A DNA stretch of 64,000 nucleotides, from NCBI GenBank assembly GCA_004299485.1, contig SCQP01000008.1, positions 1-64,000 of the forward strand, in the 5' to 3' direction. The notes below the pieces were generated by a model, which saw only the letters and a list, made by a program, of their open reading frames with translations, searched no databases and was not told where the DNA came from. The stretch comes from Acidobacteriota bacterium. Lineage in GTDB: Bacteria > Acidobacteriota > Terriglobia > Terriglobales > SCQP01. Shown here piece after piece: positions 38,401 through 46,103 of the stretch (within the stretch, counting starts at the first letter, position 1; each line of letters begins with the position of its first letter). The position numbers and the translations under genes are program-made.

Positions 38401-40493
38401 CGCTGACCATCACCGCCGCGAACGCCACCATGACCTACGGCGGGACATTACCCTCCGTCACCTCCACCATCGCCGGCCTCGTGAATGGCGATACGTCGAG
38501 CGCCCTCGGCGCCATCACCTGCTCCGCTTCCACCACCACCCTCAAAACCACCTGCTCCGGCGCAGTTGACGCCAACTACACCATCACCTACGCGAGCGGC
38601 ACGCTCACCGTCAACCCCGCTCCCCTGACCATCACCGCCGCGAACGCTACCATGACCTACGGCGGCAGCGCGCCCTCCGTCACTGCGACCATCTCCGGCC
38701 TCGTGAATGGCGATACGTCGAGCGCCCTCGGCGCCATCACCTGCACCGCCTCCACCACCACCCTCAAAACCACCTGCTCCGGCGCAGTTGACGCCAACTA
38801 CACCATCACCTACGCGAGCGGCACGCTCACCATCACCCCCGCTCCCCTGACCATCACCGCGTCCAACGCGACCATGACCTACGGCGGCAGCGTACCCTCC
38901 GTCACTTCGACCATCTCCGGCCTCGTGAACGGCGATACATCGAGCGCCCTCGGCGCCATCACCTGCTCCGCCTCCACCACCACCCGCAAAACCACCTGCT
39001 CCGGCGCAGTTGACGCCAACTACACCATCACTTACGCGAGCGGCACGCTCACCGTCAACAAGGCAACCCTAACCGTAACGGCAGCGCCGGTCTCCATCGC
39101 CTATGGCAGCGCCGTTCCCGCCTTCTCGCCCAGTTACAGCGGCTTCGTCAACGGCGACACCGCGGCCAGCGCGCTCACCGGCGCGCCCACGCTCACCACC
39201 ACGGCAACCAGCAAGAGCGGCGCCGGAACCTACCCCATCGCCGCCGCTGCCGGAACACTGGCTGCGGCCAACTACAGCTTTACTTTCGCCGGCAGCACGC
39301 TGACCGTCACACCCGCGGCCCAGACCATCACCTTCAGCACCATCTCCACGCAGGCCTACGGCGCCGCGCCGCTCACCCTGGCCGCCACCGCCAGCTCGGG
39401 GCTGCCAGTAACCTTCGTACTGGTCTCCGGTCCGGCAACGCTTTCTGGCGATACGCTCACCCTCACCGGCGGCGGCACGGTCGCCACCGAGGCCACGCAG
39501 GCCGGCAACAACGACTACCAGGCGGCCACGCCGGTCACGCGGACGTTCCTGGTCACCGCACCCGGACTTACAATCTCCCCCTCCACGCTCGCCTTCGGTG
39601 GCGAGCTCACCGGCTCAACCAGCGCCGCCCAGACCGTGACGCTGACCAACACCGGAACCTCGACGCTAACCATTGCCTCCCTTGCGGCCAGCGGCGGCTT
39701 CGCCGAAACCAGCGGCTGCGCCGCCACCCTCGCCGCCGGTGCGCACTGCACCGCGCAGGTGACCTACACGCCGGCCGTCGTGGGCAGCAGTAGCGGCGCG
39801 CTCACGGTGACTACCAACGCCAGTCCGGCCACGGCCACCGTGGCGCTCAGCGGCTCGGGAGAGAATCTGCTGCTGGCGCCCGGCGCCAACCCACCGCCCA
39901 TCGTCACGCCCGGCCAGCCGGCGCTGTTCGCCCTGAGCATCACGCCCTCCGGCGGCCTCACCGGGGGCGTTGGGCTCGCCTGCGCCGTAAAGCCGGCCAC
40001 CCAGGTAAGCTGCTCGCTCGCCCCCACGAGTCTGACGCTCAGCGGCGCCAGCCCGGAGACGATTTCCGTGGTCGCCAATACCGCCGCCGGCGCGGCCGGC
40101 TGGGCGCTGCCCGGCGCCCCAGGCTCACCCAACGCTTGGCTGCAGCTTGGAGGAGCCCTGAGCGTCAGCGGGCGGACCCTGCCGGCAATCGAAGCCCGCA
40201 CTCCAAGCGACCAACGGGAGCGACCAGGGCAAATAGTGGCGAGCCCCTGGCCGCTCTGGATGCTGGCCGCCCTCGCTCTACTCGCGGGCCTCGCTTTCGC
40301 GCTGCGCCGCCGCCGCAGCCACTGGGCCGCCCTGGTTTTTGGCGCCGCCCTCCTGCTGGCCGCCTGCGGCACGCCTCCCGCCGCGCTCAACCCCAGTGCC
40401 GGCAGCACACCTGCCGGCAACTACGTCCTAACCGTCACCGCCACCGCCGCCGGCGGCAGCCGCACCGCCCAGCTCCCCTTCACCGTCCGCTAA
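35445..40493 (+). CDS. secreted NHL-repeat / choice-of-anchor / MBG-domain protein (1,682 aa)
   Basis: A signal peptide follows a basic leader (RRRLPRLRRVALVGMLFPVI ... ARAQ). The start is GTG at 35445 or 35463. About 13 NHL blades follow in two groups (VDGSGNVYIADSGNNRVLKE, then TLSGGSYTQSTV), with a choice-of-anchor-D domain between them. Next come three MBG repeats of 74 residues (LTITAANATMTYGG ... SGAVDANYTITYASGTLTV), a fourth divergent MBG, and Ig-like domains. The C-terminus has a TM segment (WPLWMLAALALLAGLAFAL), a basic run (RRRRSHW), a second hydrophobic segment ending LAACG, and a final Ig-type strand. A 105-bp repeat is embedded in frame just before the first TM. Probable cell-surface protein; the role is unknown. 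Confidence 0.88.
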   Translation: MCPHDSVNCVRRRLPRLRRVALVGMLFPVIATAARAQTAQFTSAQSTIGSGLNSPFDVAVDGSGNVYIADSGNNRVLKETLSGGSYTQSTVADASTNGLNSPTGVAADGSGNVYIADNNNNRVLKETLSGGTYTQSIIASGLFNPISVAVDSSGNVYIVDPGNNRVLKETLSGGSYTQSTVANASTNGLNSPTAVAVDGSGNVYIADNGNSRVLKETLSGGAYTQSTVVSGVGPLDGVAVDGSGNVYITEYTLNVVLKETLSGGSYTQSTLADASMNGLNTPAGMAVDNSGNVYIADDGNHRVLKLQFAAVDFGSAAIGANAAVTFAFTFTNSTAATIGTPVVLTQGATGLDFADAGTGSCDTNGTSHSYISGNTCTVAVNFNPQYAGARDGAVELTNSSGAVIATAYVYGAGTGPQVTFAPAVQSTVFDNATNGLSQPYNLAVGGSGNVYIADAANNRVLKETLSGGLYTQTTVASGLNSPQGVAVDGSGNVYIADTFNNRVLKETLSGGSYTQSTVADLSTNGLQQPFAVAVDGSGNVYISDSLRNRVLKGTPSGGSYTSSTVVSGLGILAGIAVDGSGDVYVADDTNNVVLKETPSGGSYTQSVVADASTNGLNAPEGLAVDGSGNNVYIADYNNNRVLKETLSGSSYTQTTVAGSLNQPIGVAVDGSGNVYIGDRGLSKVLLEDVATPPSLSFASTVVYSGNSSDSPKTVTLSNIGNATLNFPLPTTAGAFNPSVSANFTWDSRSSCQQTNSGTGTAYTLQTGASCTVAIDFAPAIVGSSIPGSVTLTDNTRNNLGVTPPANATQTISLSGAATQASQTITFANPGTQTYGASPTLAATASSGLAVSFTSATASVCTVTTGGALSVVALGTCTMDANQAGNTDYTAAPTVSQSFTVAMATPSVTAWPAASAITYGQTLSASHLTGGSVSNNGSIVPGTFALVTPTAAPGSGTASESVIFTPTDTTDYTTVTGSVNVTVNPAPLTITAANATMTYGGTLPSVTSTIAGLVNGDTSSALGAITCSASTTTLKTTCSGAVDANYTITYASGTLTVNPAPLTITAANATMTYGGSAPSVTATISGLVNGDTSSALGAITCTASTTTLKTTCSGAVDANYTITYASGTLTITPAPLTITASNATMTYGGSVPSVTSTISGLVNGDTSSALGAITCSASTTTRKTTCSGAVDANYTITYASGTLTVNKATLTVTAAPVSIAYGSAVPAFSPSYSGFVNGDTAASALTGAPTLTTTATSKSGAGTYPIAAAAGTLAAANYSFTFAGSTLTVTPAAQTITFSTISTQAYGAAPLTLAATASSGLPVTFVLVSGPATLSGDTLTLTGGGTVATEATQAGNNDYQAATPVTRTFLVTAPGLTISPSTLAFGGELTGSTSAAQTVTLTNTGTSTLTIASLAASGGFAETSGCAATLAAGAHCTAQVTYTPAVVGSSSGALTVTTNASPATATVALSGSGENLLLAPGANPPPIVTPGQPALFALSITPSGGLTGGVGLACAVKPATQVSCSLAPTSLTLSGASPETISVVANTAAGAAGWALPGAPGSPNAWLQLGGALSVSGRTLPAIEARTPSDQRERPGQIVASPWPLWMLAALALLAGLAFALRRRRSHWAALVFGAALLLAACGTPPAALNPSAGSTPAGNYVLTVTATAAGGSRTAQLPFTVR
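38403..39068 (+). repeat. three tandem MBG-encoding repeats, 222-bp period
   Basis: CTGACCATCACC recurs at 38403, 38625 and 38847, exactly 222 bp (74 codons) apart, with near-identical DNA between. The units encode LTITAANATMTYGG through YASGTLTVNPAP. Confidence 0.9.
40142..40246. repeat. 105-bp dispersed repeat, copy 3, inside a coding region
   Basis: Starts GCAGCTTGGAGGAGCCCTGA and ends GGCAAATAGTGGCGAGCC plus one base. At 105 bp (35 codons) it keeps the host frame open and adds about 35 residues (LQLGGALSVSGRTLPAIEAR, then TPSDQRERPGQIVA) before the C-terminal TM helix. The frame used here has no stop, whereas copy 1 in another frame ends a gene. Confidence 0.9.
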
Positions 40494-40613
40494 ACCACAC
40501 CCCGCCGACCGATAGACCGACAGACCAGATGGCGAACCTACCACTCTGGCCTGCCACTAAGGCCCAACGCGGGCGTAAAACGGCGCATCGGACCCGCTAC
40601 GGAGGCAGGGTCC

Positions 40614-41237
40614 ATGCACAAGAGTGGAATTATTGTTTTCGCCATCGCGGTGTTGGCATTGAGCGTGGCGGCAGGCGCGCAGGGATTGCAGCGATCAGAG
40701 ATTTCGCTGCAAGTGTCCGGCTTGTTCACCTCCAATAGCAATGGCACGCCGACGAGGCATCTGGCAACCGACTCAGCCGGGCTGCTGGTGGGCTACCGCT
40801 TTCACCTGACGTCGTGGGAAGCGCTGGAAGCGGAGTACGGCTACACGCGCGACGGTCAGCGCTACTTTACGCCGGCAACGGCGGTAGGGACGCCGGCGAC
40901 GAATTTTGCGATCACGTCGAATTTTCAAGAGCTGATCGGAAACGAAGTAATAACGACGCCCAGGATCTTGGGGACATTCCAGTTCTTCATTCTGGGCGGC
41001 GGAGGCGCGGTGATGTTCTCGCCGCGGTCCGGTCCTTCCACGCTGCTGCTGCGGCGGCAGACGCGGGGTGCGTTCAACGCCGGGGCGGGATTTGACTTCC
41101 ACGTCGGGCACCTGGGAGCGCGGGCGGAGTTTCAGATGCTGTGGTTCAAGACTCCGGATTTCCGCAACCCGGCACTGGCGTTGAATAAGTGGACGCACGT
41201 GTCGCAGCCGTCGGTGGGGTTGATCCTCACCTTCTGA
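40614..41237 (+). CDS. small outer-membrane beta-barrel protein (OMP_b-brl type)
   Basis: 207 residues with a signal peptide (KSGIIVFAIAVLALSVAAGA) and GGAGG ahead of the ATG. The rest alternates polar and aromatic residues in short strands (LLVGYRFHLTSWEALEAEYG, GAGFDFHVGHLGARAEFQML) and ends in Phe (VGLILTF), as expected for a Bam-inserted 8-stranded barrel of the OmpA/OmpW-like class. No periplasmic peptidoglycan-binding domain is present. Function is unknown; proteins of this class serve as structural or adhesion barrels. It stands alone between the NHL/MBG gene and the convergent decarboxylase. Confidence 0.8.
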   Translation: MHKSGIIVFAIAVLALSVAAGAQGLQRSEISLQVSGLFTSNSNGTPTRHLATDSAGLLVGYRFHLTSWEALEAEYGYTRDGQRYFTPATAVGTPATNFAITSNFQELIGNEVITTPRILGTFQFFILGGGGAVMFSPRSGPSTLLLRRQTRGAFNAGAGFDFHVGHLGARAEFQMLWFKTPDFRNPALALNKWTHVSQPSVGLILTF

Positions 41238-41308
41238 GTTAACAGTTCTTAGTCCTCAGTTTTCAGTTCTGCGGCCGCCCCCGCCGATAGCACGCCTGAC
41301 GAGCGTTC

Positions 41309-41370
41309 ACTGATAACTGATAACTGATAACTGAGTAGCGTTCACTGATCACTGATAACTGAAAACTGAG
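41309..41370. repeat. 7-nt tandem repeat, ACTGATA type
   Basis: ACTGATA repeated three times and ACTGAG (41309-41335), then a degenerate second block (CACTGATCACTGATAACTGA and AACTGAG). It lies between convergent genes and encodes the last residues and stop of the decarboxylase gene on the other strand. Confidence 0.8.
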
Positions 41371-42823
41371 TGAGGCATTCCAGAAGCGCCGCGATGTCGC
41401 CCGCCTGCGTGCGGTAGTTCGTGATGCAGCAGCGGATGGCGGCGCGGGGTTTGCCGTCGCGCGCCGGCAACGCCGCGGCGGAGACCCAGACCTGGCCGCT
41501 GGCAACGGCGGCGCGGACGATGGGGTCGATGACCGCGGGCGTGTCGCCATCGGGGCGGTCGGGGGCGAGGCAGACCAGCGGCAGAGGGGTGTCGTTGACG
41601 ATGCGGAAGCCGGCGCCAGGTGCGGCCTGGCGGAGCAGGGCGGCCATGGCGAGCTGATGACGCAGGACGGCGGCGTAACCTTCCCAGCCGGCGACGGCGA
41701 GCGAGAGAAAGAGCTTGAGGCCGATGAAGCGGCGCGACCACTGCATCGAGTGCGCGAAGGGGTCGATGCCGGCGGTCGCGAGGCCGGAGGCGTCGCGCGG
41801 CATGTAGTTTTCATCGACGCGGAAGGCGCGTTCGAGGATGTCGGCATGGCGGGTGAGAAACATGCCGGCGCCCATGGGGACAGAAAGCGATTTGTGGGCG
41901 TCGAAGGTGATGGAATCGGCGCGCTCGACGCCGGCGATGACGGGGCGAAGCTCGGGAACGAGAGCAGCAAGACCACCCCAGGCGGCATCGGCATGCAGCC
42001 AGATTTTTTCGCGGGCGGCGAGATCGGCGAGCGGGCCGATGGCATCGACGGCGCCGGTTCCGGTGGTGCCCAGGGTTGCGACCAGCAGCAGGGGCTGGAA
42101 GCCGGCGGCGCGGTCGCGGGCGATGGCGGCGGCAACGGTTGCGGGCTGGAGGTGCATGGCGTCGTCGACGTCGAGCACATGCACAGCGCCGGTGCCGAGG
42201 CCGCAGAGCCGGGCGGCTTTGACGATGGAGTGATGACTGTGGTTGGAGACGTAGATGGCGGGCGGGCGCGGCAGCGCACGGGCGCCGCCGCGGGAAAACT
42301 CGGGGAAGGCGTGGCTGAGGGCGCAGAGGAGGGCGGTGTGGTTGGCTTCGGCCCCGCCGCTGGTGAAGACCCCATCGCTGGAGGCGGCCGGGTAGCCGAA
42401 TTTGGCGGCGACGGCACGCAGGACGTAGGCTTCGATTTCGGCGGCAAAGGGGGAGTGGCTCCAGGCGGCGATCTGGGGATTGAAGGCGGCGACGAGAGCA
42501 TCGGCGGCGACGCCCATGGTGGTGGGCGCGGGATTGAACAGGCCGAAGTAGCGCGGATGGGGCGTGTGGACCTGATGCTCCCAGAGGCCGGTGACGGCGA
42601 ACTGCAGCGCCTCGGCAGGCGCGATCGGGTGGTCGAGGTCGATCGTGCCAATCTGGGCGCGCAGCGCGGCCGTGCCGGCCGCGTCGAGCGGCTGGGAGAC
42701 GGGGTCGCCGGGCAGCAGGCGCAGATAGCGCTCGATTTCGGTGGAAAGCTTTTGCCAGAGCTCCAGCCGCAGGTCGGCATCGAGCGCTAGATCGGCGTTA
42801 GCGGAAGTCACATTCAGGTCCAT
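41342..42823 (-). CDS. PLP-dependent group II decarboxylase (aromatic-L-amino-acid/glutamate decarboxylase family)
   Basis: 493 residues. Fold-type I PLP enzyme of the DDC/GAD group. It has the HTPHPRYFGLFNP N-terminal motif near 86-98, SGGAEANHTAL at ~155-165, the ring-stacking His in SNHSHHSI (~193-200), LGTTGTGAVD (~251-260), HADAAWGG with Asp279 for the pyridine nitrogen, and the Schiff-base Lys311 in TFDAHKSLSVPMGAG. Group II enzymes decarboxylate Tyr, Trp/DOPA, Glu or related acids. The canonical N-[PA]-H-K-W motif is replaced by D-A-H-K-S, so substrate assignment is uncertain. The C-terminal residues (QFSVISDQ) are encoded by a short tandem repeat. The start, at 42823, is 38 bp from the likely sucA start on the other strand. 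Confidence 0.88.
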   Translation of the reverse strand: MDLNVTSANADLALDADLRLELWQKLSTEIERYLRLLPGDPVSQPLDAAGTAALRAQIGTIDLDHPIAPAEALQFAVTGLWEHQVHTPHPRYFGLFNPAPTTMGVAADALVAAFNPQIAAWSHSPFAAEIEAYVLRAVAAKFGYPAASSDGVFTSGGAEANHTALLCALSHAFPEFSRGGARALPRPPAIYVSNHSHHSIVKAARLCGLGTGAVHVLDVDDAMHLQPATVAAAIARDRAAGFQPLLLVATLGTTGTGAVDAIGPLADLAAREKIWLHADAAWGGLAALVPELRPVIAGVERADSITFDAHKSLSVPMGAGMFLTRHADILERAFRVDENYMPRDASGLATAGIDPFAHSMQWSRRFIGLKLFLSLAVAGWEGYAAVLRHQLAMAALLRQAAPGAGFRIVNDTPLPLVCLAPDRPDGDTPAVIDPIVRAAVASGQVWVSAAALPARDGKPRAAIRCCITNYRTQAGDIAALLECLTQFSVISDQ

Positions 42824-42861
42824 AGCAGATGGCTATAATTTTAGAAGAGCACTGCACCACC

Positions 42862-45618
42862 ATGCCGGAACTCTTTACCGAAATCGATTCTTACCTGCAA
42901 TCGCTGGGCGCCAATGAAGGCTACGGCCGCGAATTGTGGCGGTTGTATCAGGCCAATACGCACGCCGTGCCGGAAGCCTGGCGCGTAGTCTTTCAGAAAT
43001 TTCCCCGCCACAACGGCTTTCATGCCAACGGCACCGCGGCGGCGGCGCCGGCGCTCGTCTCCGCGGCCCCCGATCTGGACACCATCCGCAAGCAGGCCGC
43101 GGTGTTTCAACTGGTTCATGCCTTCCGGGTGCGCGGGCATTTGCTGGCCAACGTCGATCCGCTGGGCATGAGAAAGATTGTGCCGCATGAGGAGTTGGAG
43201 CCCGAGCACTACGGCCTGGGCGCGACGGAAATGCAGCAGCCGTTTCTGTGTCCCTTGGCGGGGCGCTCGCCGGAAGCGGGGCCGACCTGCAGCCTGGCGG
43301 ACATTCTGCATGTGCTGCGCACGACCTACTGCGGCACCCTCACCCTGGAGTTCATGCACCTGCAGCGCCCCGAGGAGCGGCAGTGGCTGCAGGACCATAT
43401 GGAACCGTTCCAGGACGAACGCGGCCTGAGCACGGCGCAGAAGCGGCGCATTCTGGCCAAGCTGACCGAGGCGGAGGAGTTCGAGCATCTGCTGCAGGCC
43501 CGCTTTGTGGGCCACAAGCGCTTCTCGGTGGAAGGCGCCGAATCGCTGATTCCGGCGCTGGATCGCTTCCTGAACCTGGCGACGCGGGACGGGGCGCAGG
43601 AAGTGGTGCTGGGCATGGCGCACCGCGGACGGCTGAACGTGCTGGTGAATGTCCTCGGCCTGAGCATGAGCGAGATGTTCTCGAAGTTCGAAGATCAGGA
43701 CCCGGAGAGCGTCGAAGGCTCGGGCGACGTGAAGTACCACGTGGGCGCGCGCGGCGTGCATGTGGGGCCGGAGGGCAAGCGCCTGCCGGTGGAGATGATC
43801 AACAATCCCAGCCATCTCGAGGAAGTGGATCCGGTGGCCGAGGGCAGCACCCGGGCGCGGCAGGATTTGCGCGGCAGTTTCGGCGACGAGCGCGGGCGCC
43901 ACGTGATCCCGCTCCTGATTCACGGCGATGCGGCGTTTGCGGGCGAAGGCGTGGTGGCGGAGACCCTGAACCTGTCGCAGTTGGGCGGCTACCGGACAGG
44001 TGGCACCTTCCATATCGTCATTAATAATCAGATCGGGTTTACGACCTCGCCCGAGGGGGCGCGCTCGTCGCTATACTGCACCGACATTGCGCGCACGATT
44101 CAAGCGCCGATTTTTCACATGAACGGCGACGATCCGGAAGCGGTGGTGCGGGCGACCGAGCTGGCGTATGCCTACCGGCGGGAGTTCCGCAAGGACGTGG
44201 TGATCGATATCGTCTGCTACCGGCGCCATGGCCACAACGAGGGCGATGACCCCAGCCTGACCTCGCCGGTGATGTACCGGAATATTGATCAGCATCCCTC
44301 GGTGCGGGTGCTGTACGCGGCAGCGCTGGTGAAGGCGGGGGTGCTGAGCGCGGAAGAGGCGGAGGCGGAGCGCAAGGCGACGCACGAGGCGCTGAGCCAG
44401 GCGGCCTCGCAGCCGGCAGCAGCGGCGGCGGCAATCGAAGCCGAACCGGAGCCGTACGTGCCGGCGACGGCGGTGGCGGAGGCGGAGCTGGCGAAGGTAG
44501 GCGAAGGCCTGACCGCGCTGCCGGAGGGATTTCATCTGCATCCGAAGCTGAAGGGCTTTCTGGGCAAGCGCCTGCAGGCCATCCGCGAGCGCGGCAACAT
44601 CGACTGGTCGCTGGCGGAGGCGCTGGCGCTGGGCACGCTGGCAGTCGAGGGCGTGCCGGTGCGCATGAGCGGCCAGGACACGGGGCGCGGGACGTTCAGC
44701 CAGCGCCATGCGCTGCTCTACGACTACGAGACCGCGGCGCCGTATATCCCGCTGGCAAATATCGACCCCGCGCAGCGATCCGTCGAGATCTACGACAGCC
44801 TGCTATCGGAAGAAGCAGCGATGGGCTTCGAGTTCGGCTACGCCATGTCGCACGCCACGGCGATGGTGCTCTGGGAGGCGCAGTTTGGCGATTTCGCCAA
44901 CGGAGCGCAGGTGATTATCGATCAGTTTCTGGCGGCATCGGAGACCAAGTGGCAGCGCGCGAGTGGCCTGACGCTGCTGCTGCCGCACGGCTACGAGGGC
45001 CAGGGGCCGGAGCATTCAAGCGCCCGCCTGGAGCGCTTTTTGCAGCTCTCTGCCGAGGGCAACTGGCGTGTGGCGAACTGCACCACCGCGGCGCAGTATT
45101 TTCACTTGCTGCGCGATCAGGGCCTCCGCCGCCCGCGCCGCCCACTGATCCTGATGACGCCCAAGAGCCTGCTGCGCCACGCCGAAGTCCCCTCGCCCTT
45201 CGCGTCCTTCACCAGCGGCGCGTTCCAGCCCGTAATCGGCGACGCCACGGCGCCGGCGGAGACCAAGCGCGTTCTCCTCTGCTCAGGCAAGATTTGCTAC
45301 GACCTGACCAAGGCGCGCAAAGCGAAGAAGGCAACCGAGCCCGCCATCATCCGTGTAGAGCAGCTGTACCCGTTCCCCGCCGAGGCAATCACCCGCGAGC
45401 TCTCGCGCTATCCCCAGATGCGCGAATGCTACTGGGCCCAGGAAGAGCCCGAAAACATGGGCGCCTGGACCTTCGTCGCCCCCCGCCTCCGCCCCCTGCT
45501 GCCCTCAGCCCTCGAGCTGAAACATGTGAGCCGCCACGAAAGCCCCAGCCCCGCCGCCGGCTCCCTCCGCCGCCACAACCAGGAGCAAGCCGCCCTGGTC
45601 GCCGAGGCGCTGGGGTAA
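42862..45618 (+). CDS. sucA: 2-oxoglutarate dehydrogenase E1 component (ThDP-dependent)
   Basis: 918 residues from the ATG at 42862. An in-frame ATG at 42829 would add 11 residues, but TATAAT at 42834-42839 looks like a -10 box and would put the transcript start between the two. The protein decarboxylates 2-oxoglutarate and passes the succinyl group to E2 lipoyl domains in the TCA cycle. The E1-specific N-terminus is visible (LGANEGYGRELWRLYQANTH), as is the conserved LEFMHLQRPEERQWLQDHME. The ThDP motif runs from HGDAAFAGEGVVAETLNLSQ to IVINNQIGF, and the C-terminal transketolase domain contains QEEPENMGAW. Length is normal. Neither E2 nor E3 is encoded in the window. Confidence 0.96.
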   Translation: MPELFTEIDSYLQSLGANEGYGRELWRLYQANTHAVPEAWRVVFQKFPRHNGFHANGTAAAAPALVSAAPDLDTIRKQAAVFQLVHAFRVRGHLLANVDPLGMRKIVPHEELEPEHYGLGATEMQQPFLCPLAGRSPEAGPTCSLADILHVLRTTYCGTLTLEFMHLQRPEERQWLQDHMEPFQDERGLSTAQKRRILAKLTEAEEFEHLLQARFVGHKRFSVEGAESLIPALDRFLNLATRDGAQEVVLGMAHRGRLNVLVNVLGLSMSEMFSKFEDQDPESVEGSGDVKYHVGARGVHVGPEGKRLPVEMINNPSHLEEVDPVAEGSTRARQDLRGSFGDERGRHVIPLLIHGDAAFAGEGVVAETLNLSQLGGYRTGGTFHIVINNQIGFTTSPEGARSSLYCTDIARTIQAPIFHMNGDDPEAVVRATELAYAYRREFRKDVVIDIVCYRRHGHNEGDDPSLTSPVMYRNIDQHPSVRVLYAAALVKAGVLSAEEAEAERKATHEALSQAASQPAAAAAAIEAEPEPYVPATAVAEAELAKVGEGLTALPEGFHLHPKLKGFLGKRLQAIRERGNIDWSLAEALALGTLAVEGVPVRMSGQDTGRGTFSQRHALLYDYETAAPYIPLANIDPAQRSVEIYDSLLSEEAAMGFEFGYAMSHATAMVLWEAQFGDFANGAQVIIDQFLAASETKWQRASGLTLLLPHGYEGQGPEHSSARLERFLQLSAEGNWRVANCTTAAQYFHLLRDQGLRRPRRPLILMTPKSLLRHAEVPSPFASFTSGAFQPVIGDATAPAETKRVLLCSGKICYDLTKARKAKKATEPAIIRVEQLYPFPAEAITRELSRYPQMRECYWAQEEPENMGAWTFVAPRLRPLLPSALELKHVSRHESPSPAAGSLRRHNQEQAALVAEALG

Positions 45619-45634
45619 GCGGAAGCAGGCGTCG

Positions 45635-45799
45635 ATGCGGATCATCTGGGCCATCGCCGCGGCGAGCATCTACGTGGCCTGGCGCCTCACCCACCCGAAA
45701 AACGCGCCGCTGCCGGCGCCGAAGAGCCCGGTTGGAATCATCAAAGGCCCGCTCCGCGCGACCTCGGCCGACCACGACACCGCCTGGGACGAGATCTAG
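45635..45799 (+). CDS. small hypothetical protein, 54 aa
   Basis: Begins with ATG 17 nt after the sucA stop. Residues 3-16 are hydrophobic (IIWAIAAASIYVAW), followed by a Pro-rich stretch (HPKNAPLPAPKSPVG) and an acidic end (HDTAWDEI). GC at third positions is high, like its neighbours. The ribosome site is weak (GGAAG, AGG). It may be a small membrane-associated peptide cotranscribed with sucA, or chance. No family recognised. Confidence 0.35.
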   Translation: MRIIWAIAAASIYVAWRLTHPKNAPLPAPKSPVGIIKGPLRATSADHDTAWDEI

Positions 45800-45865
45800 C
45801 GAAGCGACAGGCCACTTCCCTGCCCGCGCGTCTGCGCGGAGCGACGCGCAGCGCAAAGAAAAAGA

Positions 45866-45905
45866 GGCGGTCCTATAGACCGCCCCAACCCCGCTTCTGG
45901 CGGGG
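45866..45905 (+). terminator. two adjacent stem-loops downstream of sucA
   Basis: GGCGGTC-CTATA-GACCGCC (45866-45884) followed by CCCCGC-TTCTG-GCGGGG (45889-45905). Stems are strong, but the U-run is missing. They sit between convergent sucA and csb2 and may end transcription in both directions. The remaining bases to 46103 hold no supported gene. Confidence 0.5.
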
Positions 45906-46103
45906 GGAGTTGTAACCACATGTTACTACGCAACGCGACCCCAAACCGACCCGGCTATGCGAATTAGAGGGCGACGGCAGGGCGGAAGCTCACCTTGAAA
46001 TTCGCGCCCTGACCGACCCGGATGCGAAGTGCTGCGAAAACGCAGGGGACCCATTGGTAGCGTGTCGCCGGCCGAGAGCCGGTTGATTGCTCGCTGGCCC
46101 GCT

